From Sulfurimonas sp. (lineage in GTDB: Bacteria > Campylobacterota > Campylobacteria > Campylobacterales > Sulfurimonadaceae): a stretch of DNA of 64,000 nt. The notes beneath the pieces were generated by a model, which worked only from the letters and a program-made list of their open reading frames with translations, ran no database searches and was not told the DNA's origin. Every line of letters starts with the position of its first letter. Position 1 is the first letter of the stretch. This document shows, one piece after another, positions 1 through 7,402 of this stretch. Position numbers and translations under genes: made by a program. The DNA lies in NCBI RefSeq assembly GCF_023229025.1, contig NZ_JALOAA010000001.1, positions 1 to 64,000 on the forward strand. The letters run 5' to 3'.

Positions 1-305
1 TTGAGCTAAAATACAAAAACAATCAAGGTAAATATCTGCTTAGACAGGTTCTTTATAAATACTTGCCAAAAGAATTGGTTGATAAACCAAAATCAGGATT
101 TCAAATACCTCTGAATGAGTGGCTTAGAGGAGAGTTGAAGCCTTTAGTTCTGAAATATCTAGATGAAAAGAATTTAGATAAAAATATTTTTAATATAGAT
201 GAAATTACTCATATTAAAAATAAGTTTTTTAATGGTGTCGATATTGGTACAACTATATGGTTTTTGCTGATGTATCAGATGTGGAAGGAAGAGTGGCTTG
301 ACTAA
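1..305 (+). CDS. asnB: Asparagine synthetase (glutamine-hydrolysing), C-terminal fragment
   Basis: The reading frame is open from base 3 and the 5' part lies outside the window, so only about the last 100 residues are seen. They match the end of the C-terminal synthetase domain of AsnB-type enzymes: LRQVLYKYLP followed by KPKSGFQIPLNEWLRGELK, and a Trp-rich tail (IWFLLMYQMWKEEWL). The full enzyme transfers amide nitrogen from glutamine to aspartate via an aspartyl-AMP intermediate. In polysaccharide clusters such genes often amidate sugar acids instead; the glycosyltransferase, SDR and dehydratase genes that follow make that role plausible, but the fragment cannot decide. Its stop overlaps the start of the next gene by 8 bases, suggesting one operon. 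Confidence 0.85.
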   Translation, partial: ELKYKNNQGKYLLRQVLYKYLPKELVDKPKSGFQIPLNEWLRGELKPLVLKYLDEKNLDKNIFNIDEITHIKNKFFNGVDIGTTIWFLLMYQMWKEEWLD

Positions 306-1410
306 AAAAATACTATTTGTAGTCAATGTAGATTGGTTTTTTATCTCCCATAGATTACCGCTGGCAATAGAAGCTTTGAAAAGAGGGTATGAAGTACACA
401 TAGCTTGTGGCATCACAGACAAAAAAGAGTATTTAGAAAATCTGGGATTAAAAGTACACTCCTTGAGTTTATCAAGAAGCGCCACCGGTATAAGAGGAGA
501 ACTGAAGAGTTTTAGTGAAATATATAAAATATTAAAAAAAACAAATCCTGCTATCGCCCACTTTGTGACAATAAAACCTGTACTTTACGGTGGGATAGCT
601 TCAAGATTTTTAAATATTGGCAAAAAAGTATTTTCTATATCCGGTCTAGGTTTTGTTTTTATCAAGCAAGGTTTAAAAGCTTCTCTTGTTAGAATTTTTA
701 TAAAAACTATGTATAGGGTTGCACTTTGTGGCAAAGATACTTATGTTGTAGTTCAAAACCCGGATGATAAAGCTGTTGTGAACTCTATATGTGATATTAA
801 TATTGCTTTGATACGAGGTTCCGGTGTAGATTTAAATCTATATAGCTATACTGAAGAAAACAGTGAGAAAATAAAAGTAATAATGGCTTGCCGACTTTTA
901 AAAGACAAAGGCGTGTTTGAATATGTAGAGGCGGCAAAGATTATAAAAAATAAAGGGATTGACGTTGATTTTGAGCTCTACGGAGATACAGATATCCATA
1001 ATCCTGCTGCATTGACTAATAATGAGCTGGAAAAAATAAAAAAAGATGGATTTGTTACGGTTTATGGTTTTAGAAATGATATAGCAAGTCTATTCCAAAA
1101 AGCCAATATTATAGTGCTTCCATCGTACAGGGAAGGTCTGCCAAAAGTTCTTATTGAAGCCGCTGCATGTGGAAGGGCAGTTGTCACAACTGATGTGCCT
1201 GGATGCCGTGATGCAATAGAGGCGGATATTACCGGGCTTTTATGCAAAGTAAGAGATGCTAATTCTTTAGCAGAGCAGATTGAAAAGCTTATTTTAGATA
1301 GTGATTTAAGAAACAGTATGGGAAAAGCAGGAAGAGAATTGGCCAAAAAAGAGTTTGATATAAAAAAAGTTGTGCAAAAACATTTTGAAATATATGAAGG
1401 CAAAGTGTGA
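298..1410 (+). CDS. Glycosyltransferase family 4 protein
   Basis: Predicted 370-residue cytoplasmic or membrane-associated GT-B glycosyltransferase. The N-terminal half (VNVDWFFISHRLPLA, then SISGLGFVF near residues 115-125) is the acceptor-side Rossmann domain seen in WbnE/PglA-like O-antigen and N-glycan transferases. The C-terminal half carries the GT4 nucleotide-sugar signature, LPSYREGLPKVLIEAAACGRAV, near residues 275-297, with the paired Glu residues. Start TTG at 298 overlaps the asnB fragment; the next gene overlaps its stop by GTGA. It probably adds one sugar to a lipid-linked glycan in a surface polysaccharide pathway. Donor and acceptor cannot be read from sequence. Confidence 0.88.
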   Translation: MTKKILFVVNVDWFFISHRLPLAIEALKRGYEVHIACGITDKKEYLENLGLKVHSLSLSRSATGIRGELKSFSEIYKILKKTNPAIAHFVTIKPVLYGGIASRFLNIGKKVFSISGLGFVFIKQGLKASLVRIFIKTMYRVALCGKDTYVVVQNPDDKAVVNSICDINIALIRGSGVDLNLYSYTEENSEKIKVIMACRLLKDKGVFEYVEAAKIIKNKGIDVDFELYGDTDIHNPAALTNNELEKIKKDGFVTVYGFRNDIASLFQKANIIVLPSYREGLPKVLIEAAACGRAVVTTDVPGCRDAIEADITGLLCKVRDANSLAEQIEKLILDSDLRNSMGKAGRELAKKEFDIKKVVQKHFEIYEGKV

Positions 1411-2264
1411 AAAAACTTTTAATTACAGGCTCAAATGGCTTTGTCGGAAGTTACTTTATAAATAAGTACAAAAATAGATACAACATCAAAACTTTTAGTT
1501 TTTTATATGATGATATAGAAACTTTAGAGTGTGGTGGTATGGATGTGGTTTTTCATCTCTCTGCTTTGGTTCATCAGATGGGTGGAGCTAGTGTAGAGGA
1601 GTATGAGAGAGTAAATGTTACTCAAACTCTGGAATTAGCAAAAAAGGCAAAAGCATCTGGTGTTGGGCAGTTTGTTTTTATGAGCACTATTAAAGTTTAT
1701 GGGGAAGAGACAAATATAGCTTATAGTGAAGATAGTGAGTGTAAGCCAGAAGATGAGTATGGTAAAAGCAAGTTAAAAGCGGAGCTGGAGCTGCTAAAAC
1801 TTGAAGATAAAAATTTTAAAATCAATATCATAAGAACACCAATAGTTTACGGTTATGGCGTAAAAGCAAATATAAAAAATCTTGTGAACTTAGTAGAAAA
1901 AATTTCTCTTTTACCATTTGGTGGAATACAAAACAAAAGAAGTATGGTTTATATTGGCAACCTTTGCCATTTAGTAGAAGAAGTCATAAAACAGAATAAA
2001 TCAGGTATATTTTTAGCTAGTGATGATGAACCGTTAAGCACTACAAGGCTTATAGAGCAAATAGCTAAAAGCTTAGGTAAAAAAGTCTATCTTGTCAAAA
2101 TACCGTTTTTTGAGACTCTTTTAAAACTACTCAAGCCATCATTTCACAAAAGACTCTATGGAAGTTTAGAAGTGAGCAACACCATTACAAAACAGAAGCT
2201 AAATCTGAAAAATCCTTATAGTACAGAAGATGGTATAAGATTTATGATACATGGAGAAAAATAG
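1407..2264 (+). CDS. NAD-dependent epimerase/reductase, extended SDR family
   Basis: 285-residue nucleotide-sugar enzyme. The N-terminus has the glycine-rich NAD(P) motif GSNGFVGSYF (residues 8-17). The catalytic Tyr and Lys are in DEYGKSKLKAE (YxxxK, near residues 114-118), with the Ser/Thr partner in FMSTIKVYGEET. It starts at GTG 1407, overlapping the upstream stop by four bases, and ends directly before the next ATG, so coupling is likely. Families of this type next to WbpL-like transferases (for example WbpV/WbpK) reduce a UDP-4-keto-6-deoxy-GlcNAc to UDP-QuiNAc or FucNAc. With the 4,6-dehydratase at 3227 that route is the best guess, but a 4-epimerase is also possible. Confidence 0.85.
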   Translation: MKKLLITGSNGFVGSYFINKYKNRYNIKTFSFLYDDIETLECGGMDVVFHLSALVHQMGGASVEEYERVNVTQTLELAKKAKASGVGQFVFMSTIKVYGEETNIAYSEDSECKPEDEYGKSKLKAELELLKLEDKNFKINIIRTPIVYGYGVKANIKNLVNLVEKISLLPFGGIQNKRSMVYIGNLCHLVEEVIKQNKSGIFLASDDEPLSTTRLIEQIAKSLGKKVYLVKIPFFETLLKLLKPSFHKRLYGSLEVSNTITKQKLNLKNPYSTEDGIRFMIHGEK

Positions 2265-3227
2265 ATGATTTATATAGCCTTATTTCTCATCTCTTTTATG
2301 CTTACATACTTTATAAAAAATTATGCTATTAAAAAATCTCTTGTAGCAGAGGTGAATGAAAGAAGCAGCCATACTGTTCCGACTCCGCATGGTGGAGGAA
2401 TAGCTATAGCCGTTACTTGGTTTGCTGGGCTTTCTTATTTATTTTATATTGAGCAGATAGATGCTTCACTTTTTTATGCTCTTTTAGTTGGGATAATCAT
2501 CTCTGTGGTGAGTTTTTTTGATGATATCTTTGAGCTTTCAGCAAAGTTTAGAATATTGATGCAGGCTCTGGTTGCAGTTGGCGGATTAGTTGCTCTTGGA
2601 GGATTAAGGGCAATAGACTTTGGTTTTTTCAGTGTAGAAAATCAGATAGTGACCAATCTGTTTGCATTTTTAATGATAGTCTGGTTTATAAATCTCTATA
2701 ACTTCTTAGACGGTATCGACGGTTATGCAGGTAGTGAAGCTATATTTTTGGCTATTGCGGGCTTAATACTCTTTGGCGGAGGGCACTTTATAGTTTTGGC
2801 TGTTTCAGTTTTTGGTTTTTTAGTTTGGAACTGGCATAGAGCGAAGATATTTATGGGTGATGTCGGAAGTACGCTTTTGGGGTATACGGTTGCTATTTTT
2901 ACCATACATTATGCCAATGATGCAAGTCAAAATCTTTGGATATGGATAATACTTTTTGCTCTTTTTTGGTTTGATGCAACTTTGACACTCTTTAGAAGAT
3001 ATAAAAATGGTGAAAAACTATCTCAAGCACACAGAAAACACGCTTACCAAAGACTAACTCAAAGCGGTATGTCACATGAGAGAGTAGTTGTGGCTTCTAT
3101 AATATTAAATATAGTATTATTCTTAGTTATTTATTTTATAGATAACATTTTTATGGCATTTACGGTTGCCTGTATGATTTTATACTCTGTCATGAGATAC
3201 GCAGATGGAGAGAAAAGGTTTGAATAA
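2265..3227 (+). CDS. Undecaprenyl-phosphate sugar-1-phosphate transferase (WbpL/WecA/MraY family)
   Basis: 320-residue polytopic inner-membrane protein that should prime glycan synthesis by moving a HexNAc-1-phosphate to undecaprenyl phosphate. Family motifs are visible in order: FFDDIFEL (Asp-rich Mg/substrate site, near residue 87), NLYNFLDGIDGYAGSE (near 145-160), FMGDVGSTLLGY (near 197-208) and the cytoplasmic HRKHAYQRL loop (near 263), which is characteristic of WecA/WbpL rather than MraY. About ten hydrophobic segments. Its TAA overlaps the next ATG (TAATG). The gene sits between the SDR and the dehydratase that probably provide its UDP-sugar. Confidence 0.88.
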   Translation: MIYIALFLISFMLTYFIKNYAIKKSLVAEVNERSSHTVPTPHGGGIAIAVTWFAGLSYLFYIEQIDASLFYALLVGIIISVVSFFDDIFELSAKFRILMQALVAVGGLVALGGLRAIDFGFFSVENQIVTNLFAFLMIVWFINLYNFLDGIDGYAGSEAIFLAIAGLILFGGGHFIVLAVSVFGFLVWNWHRAKIFMGDVGSTLLGYTVAIFTIHYANDASQNLWIWIILFALFWFDATLTLFRRYKNGEKLSQAHRKHAYQRLTQSGMSHERVVVASIILNIVLFLVIYFIDNIFMAFTVACMILYSVMRYADGEKRFE

Positions 3228-4981
3228 TGTTTAGTGTAGATAAGCGAATACTCAATTTTTTAGTGATAATAACACTTACTTTTGCGACTTTTTGGTGGAC
3301 CTTTTTTATATTTCACATCCCGTTTGATTTTAAAGTTGTAATTAGTGTAATTTTTGTTCGCATGTTAGCATCAGTATTTATATTTAATGACTACTCCCTC
3401 TCTTGGTCAAAGGCATCTCAAAAATCATTTATTATAAAAAGTATGGTTTATATTGCTGCATTTGTAGTTTATATGCCTTTTTTTTATGGAAAAGTTAGAT
3501 TTTCATTTTTAGCCTCTGAGCTATTTTTGTATCTATTTAGTATTAATTTTATTATGTACATGTACTACTACATAATTAATAAAAGTCGTGTGATAAAAAC
3601 AAAATCAGTTGTAATTTACGGTGCCGGTAGAGCAGGAATAAAACTAGAGTCAGAGTTTATAGATACTCAATATAGAGTTAAATACTTTGTAGATGATGAT
3701 AAAATAATTCAAAATCGCTCTATTGACGGGATTAGAGTTATCTCTAAACAAAAGCTAAAAGATAAGATAGGTGAAGAAAAATTTGACCTACTAGTTATAG
3801 CAATGCCATCAGCAAAGCAAAGCAGAATAAAAGAGATATACAATAACCTATCAATATATTTTAAAGCCATTCAGGTTTTACCATCATTAGATGAGATACT
3901 CGAAGGCAAAAATTTTACTACCCAACTTAAAGATATATCTGTAGAAGATTTACTTGCTCGTCATCCTCAGGATTTAGATAAAGAGAAAATAGTCTCTTTT
4001 ATAAAAGATAAAACTATTTTAGTAACCGGTGCAGGCGGAAGTATAGGAAGTGAGATTTGTCGTCAATGTGAAAAATTCGGTGCTAAAAAACTTATACTTT
4101 TAGACCATAGTGAGTATAATCTTTATAAAATAGCAGAAGAAATAAATAACATAGAATCCATACCTGTTATGCAAAGTGTTGTTGATAAAGACTCTTTAAA
4201 TAAAACTTTTGAGTCGCATAAACCGGACATAGTCATACACGCAGCTGCATATAAACATGTACCGCTTGTTGAGTCAAATATAGAAGAAGGAATTTTAAAT
4301 AATATTATAGGTACTAAAAATGTTGTTGACATGTCAATAATACATCATGCGCAAAAAGTTGTCCTAATATCTACAGACAAAGCAGTCAGACCTACAAACG
4401 TCATGGGTGCAACAAAACGCATATGTGAACTTTATGCGCAAAATGCTAGCAGCATTTCTTTAGAAAACTCAAACGGGAACGGTACAGACATTGTAGCAGT
4501 AAGATTTGGCAATGTCCTTGGGAGTAGTGGTAGTGTTATACCTAAATTTAAATCCCAAATAGAAAATGGACAAAACATTACTGTAACACATCCGGACATA
4601 ACAAGATATTTTATGCTTATACCAGAGGCTTGTGAGCTTGTTCTTCAAGCTGGAGCAATTGGAACCGGTGGGGAGATATTTATTCTTGATATGGGCGAGC
4701 CTATAAAGATAGTCGATTTGGCTAAAAAGATGATTGAACTTAGTGGCAGAGATGATATTAAGGTGGAGTTTAGCGGTCTTAGACCCGGTGAGAAGCTATA
4801 CGAAGAGCTCTTGATAGACGATAGCGATGCAAAAACTGAGTATGAGTCTATAACCGTAGCAGGAAAAACAGAGTATGACATAGTTAAATTAAATCAAGAT
4901 ATTGTTGAGTTAATCTCTGCAAAAGATAAGATAGCAAAGTTAAAAGAGATAGTTCCGGAGTTTAATCATAGAGTAAACTAA
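3227..4981 (+). CDS. Membrane-anchored UDP-sugar 4,6-dehydratase (PglF/WbpM/CapD family)
   Basis: 584 residues. Four N-terminal hydrophobic segments (about 10-115) anchor it in the inner membrane. A first Rossmann-like domain follows (VVIYGAGRAGIKLE, near residue 130), then the catalytic SDR domain starting TGAGGSIGSE (near residue 265). The usual SDR Tyr is replaced: the STDKAVRPTNVMGATKR stretch places Met where Tyr is expected, giving the Ser-Met-Lys arrangement typical of large WbpM/PglF dehydratases. The reaction is UDP-GlcNAc to UDP-4-keto-6-deoxy-GlcNAc, the first step to QuiNAc, FucNAc or bacillosamine. It is the last gene of the + strand polysaccharide cluster. Function within the family is secure; the final sugar is inferred. 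Confidence 0.92.
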   Translation: MFSVDKRILNFLVIITLTFATFWWTFFIFHIPFDFKVVISVIFVRMLASVFIFNDYSLSWSKASQKSFIIKSMVYIAAFVVYMPFFYGKVRFSFLASELFLYLFSINFIMYMYYYIINKSRVIKTKSVVIYGAGRAGIKLESEFIDTQYRVKYFVDDDKIIQNRSIDGIRVISKQKLKDKIGEEKFDLLVIAMPSAKQSRIKEIYNNLSIYFKAIQVLPSLDEILEGKNFTTQLKDISVEDLLARHPQDLDKEKIVSFIKDKTILVTGAGGSIGSEICRQCEKFGAKKLILLDHSEYNLYKIAEEINNIESIPVMQSVVDKDSLNKTFESHKPDIVIHAAAYKHVPLVESNIEEGILNNIIGTKNVVDMSIIHHAQKVVLISTDKAVRPTNVMGATKRICELYAQNASSISLENSNGNGTDIVAVRFGNVLGSSGSVIPKFKSQIENGQNITVTHPDITRYFMLIPEACELVLQAGAIGTGGEIFILDMGEPIKIVDLAKKMIELSGRDDIKVEFSGLRPGEKLYEELLIDDSDAKTEYESITVAGKTEYDIVKLNQDIVELISAKDKIAKLKEIVPEFNHRVN

Positions 4982-4991
4982 AAGATTATGG

Positions 4992-5075
4992 TGGTACCAG
5001 AGAGGGGATTTGAACCCCTAAGCCCGAAGGCAGCGGATTTTGAATCCGCCGTGTATACCGTTCCACCACTCTGGC
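4992..5075 (-). tRNA. tRNA-Leu (anticodon CAA)
   Basis: Read on the minus strand it starts GCCAGAGTGGTGGAACGG and ends in an encoded CCA. The acceptor stem GCCAGAG pairs with CTCTGGT (one G-U). The anticodon arm is GCGGA-TTCAAAA-TCCGC with anticodon CAA, read UUG. A short variable arm (TGCCTTCGGGCTTAG region) and the TTCAAATC T-loop identify a class II leucine tRNA. It lies between convergent context: the polysaccharide operon ends just before it. Confidence 0.96.
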
Positions 5076-5160
5076 TTTGTGACGAAATAATAGTGACTTA
5101 TTACTTAAATTCAAGTTATATATTAAAAAAGTAAATGGATTTTTGCCGATATAGTTTGAG

Positions 5161-5177
5161 TGGAACTTGTTTTGCTT
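5161..5177 (+). promoter_or_regulatory. Sigma-54 (RpoN) promoter for flgL
   Basis: The sequence TGGAACTTGTTTTGCTT has the invariant GG (5162-5163), exactly ten bases, then GC (5174-5175), the -24/-12 pattern of RpoN promoters (consensus TGGCAC-N5-TTGC). Transcription would start near 5187, giving a leader of about 40 bases before the flgL start. RpoN control of hook-class genes is established in Campylobacter and Helicobacter. Confidence 0.75.
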
Positions 5178-5227
5178 AATATAATTTAGATATTTGTGCA
5201 GTGCGGTATAAAAAACGGAGGTGTGGT

Positions 5228-7330
5228 GTGAGAATTACAAGTAGTATGTATTATGATAGTATTTATAGCCAAAGCAATTCAAAATTAACTAAGAACCTTT
5301 TTGATGTAAATAAACAGATCGCCTCGGGACTAAGCATCCAGTACGCGCAAGATGATATAAGAACATTTACAGAAACCATGAGGCTAGACAATGAGATAGC
5401 ATCTCTTGGGCAGATAAAGAGTAGTACGAGTAGTGCTCTAAAAATGTCTGATCAATCAGACTCGGTTTTAAATGAGTTTGAGACATCTATGAATCGAATG
5501 AGAACTCTTTTGCTAAGCGCTGCAAACGGAACTAATGATGAGACATCTCTTGATGCAATTGCGCAAGAGCTAAGGTCTATTGAGGATCATTTTAAAAATT
5601 TGGCAAATACATCTATCAACGGACAGTATCTATTTTCAGGCTCTGCTGTTGATGTAAAGCCTATTTCAGATGATGGTACGTACATGGGAAATGATGGGAT
5701 ACTAAAGGCATTTACCGGTTCAAAAACATCGCAGCAATACAACGTAAGTGGAAGCGAGCTTTTTCTTGGTGAAAAGAAGTTGGTAAAAAGAGAGATAACA
5801 ACTAATGTTGCTCAAGCTGATTTAAGCGCAAAATATCCGGATTTTACAAACCCTGCTGTAACAGGCAGTCCTAAGCAGATTACAGGCAGTAGTACCATCC
5901 GTGACTTGATGGGGGATAGCGATAATGTAGTAGATGTCGGCGTACCAAAGCACTTTTTTTATGTCAGCGGAACTACAAGCAGCGGAACTTCTTTTAAAGA
6001 AAAAATATCCATGAGTGATGATGAGAAGGTTGATGATTTACTGAAAAAAATCGGTGATTTATATGGAAATACTCCGGAGGTTGATGTTGTAAATGTCAGC
6101 TTAAACGGTAACGGTCAAATTGTAATAGAAGATAAAATCAAAGGCTCTAGTAATATTGATTTTCATATGGTCGGTGCAACTGATTTGAGCGGTGGAGCAG
6201 CGGCTGATGTCGTAAATATAGATAGCTTAGGCGATGGAGAGCAGAGTTTTGATAAAATAATGCTTGGTACTTCAACAGCAACAAATCCAAATCTTCATGT
6301 CAAAGAATTTATTAAATCATCTTTAACCTCTGCTGATGGCGTTGCTGCAACTAACGGCATTGAAGGCACTATATATGATAGAGCTGAGTTTAGTAAAGAT
6401 GGCGCAAGACTCTCTTCTGCAACTCCTCAAATTATTAAGGATACAAATGCATTTGCAACTGCTTCAACGAAACTCTCAGATGTAGCAGATCTCTCTCAAG
6501 GAGTAGCAGGAACGCTTAACGGAACATCTTTTGTAATGGAGGGAACCGATATTAATGGAAACCCTTATAGCGCGCAGGTTGATTTAGCAGCCGCGGGTTC
6601 AACTTTTACTGTTGGTGGAAATACGTACAATATATATAATGTTGATACTCCTAGAACAGCAGTTGACGGGGATGAGATGACATATAAGCAGTTTATGGAT
6701 GTTTCCAATATGCTATCCACCGGTAATTTGCCGGCTTCTGTGCCGGGAACACCCGCAGAGTATGATGCCGCGATTGAAACATCTGATCTCTCAGGAAGAA
6801 CATTTTTAAGCTACGATGGAAAAATGCAGTTCGAGGAGATCGGCACAAGTAATACAAATGCGACACTTGCGATTTATGATGTAAACAGTGCTGATTTTAA
6901 CGTTGGTGCAGATGCTTCTGTTATGACTTTTAATACCAATAATGCCATAACTGTGCGTGATCCAAAAACAGATTTTTTCAAAACATTAGATGAGATAATA
7001 AAATCGGTTGAAAATTATAAGCTCTATCCAGATAGCAGTTCAGGAGATATAAGAAATGTAGGTATAGAGAACTCTATAGCTATGATGGACGACCTTCAAG
7101 ATCATGTTTATAGATCACACTCTCAGGTCGGTGTACAGACAAATGCATTAAATACATCTTTGCAAAGAACGGAACTTCTAGAGATAAGTGCTAAGAGTTT
7201 GAGATCATCTGTTGTTGATACTGATATGGCTGAAGCTTCGCTAACTTTATCAAGATTAAACACCAATTATGAAGCGATGCTAGCAACAGCCGGAAAAGTT
7301 TCAAAACTAAGTTTAGTCAACTATCTGTAG
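5228..7330 (+). CDS. flgL: Flagellar hook-filament junction protein FlgL (HAP3)
   Basis: About 700 residues, secreted through the flagellar export apparatus and placed between hook and filament. The N-terminus MRITSSMYYDSIYSQSN and C-terminus (MAEASLTLSRLNTNYEAMLATAGKV, then SLVNYL) are the paired coiled-coil D0/D1 regions of the FlgL/flagellin family. The 400-plus residues between them form a long variable domain; enterobacterial FlgL has about 300 residues in total, whereas Campylobacter FlgL is similarly long. The GTG at 5228 is chosen because GGAGG lies six bases upstream and translation from there begins with the conserved MRIT. A sigma-54 promoter precedes it and ftsK follows, as in Campylobacter. 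A possible weak hairpin terminator lies at 7329-7351. Confidence 0.93.
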   Translation: MRITSSMYYDSIYSQSNSKLTKNLFDVNKQIASGLSIQYAQDDIRTFTETMRLDNEIASLGQIKSSTSSALKMSDQSDSVLNEFETSMNRMRTLLLSAANGTNDETSLDAIAQELRSIEDHFKNLANTSINGQYLFSGSAVDVKPISDDGTYMGNDGILKAFTGSKTSQQYNVSGSELFLGEKKLVKREITTNVAQADLSAKYPDFTNPAVTGSPKQITGSSTIRDLMGDSDNVVDVGVPKHFFYVSGTTSSGTSFKEKISMSDDEKVDDLLKKIGDLYGNTPEVDVVNVSLNGNGQIVIEDKIKGSSNIDFHMVGATDLSGGAAADVVNIDSLGDGEQSFDKIMLGTSTATNPNLHVKEFIKSSLTSADGVAATNGIEGTIYDRAEFSKDGARLSSATPQIIKDTNAFATASTKLSDVADLSQGVAGTLNGTSFVMEGTDINGNPYSAQVDLAAAGSTFTVGGNTYNIYNVDTPRTAVDGDEMTYKQFMDVSNMLSTGNLPASVPGTPAEYDAAIETSDLSGRTFLSYDGKMQFEEIGTSNTNATLAIYDVNSADFNVGADASVMTFNTNNAITVRDPKTDFFKTLDEIIKSVENYKLYPDSSSGDIRNVGIENSIAMMDDLQDHVYRSHSQVGVQTNALNTSLQRTELLEISAKSLRSSVVDTDMAEASLTLSRLNTNYEAMLATAGKVSKLSLVNYL

Positions 7331-7351
7331 TGTATGTTATACTTCACTTTT
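7329..7351 (+). terminator. Possible weak terminator after flgL
   Basis: AGTG and TAT (7329-7335) can pair with ATA and CACT (7339-7348) around a three-base loop and a CTT bulge, followed by TTTTATT. Stem is short and interrupted, so this may be only an attenuator; ftsK starts about 55 bases further on. Confidence 0.3.
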
Positions 7352-7402
7352 ATTAATACCGATAGAATTTAATTTTTTTAAGGTAAAAAAGGAAGTTATA
7401 GT

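Noticed and set aside
5201..5227. Earlier start for flgL at 5201
   Set aside because: It would add a basic MRYKKRRCG extension absent from FlgL proteins and would place the ribosome site GGAGG inside the gene.
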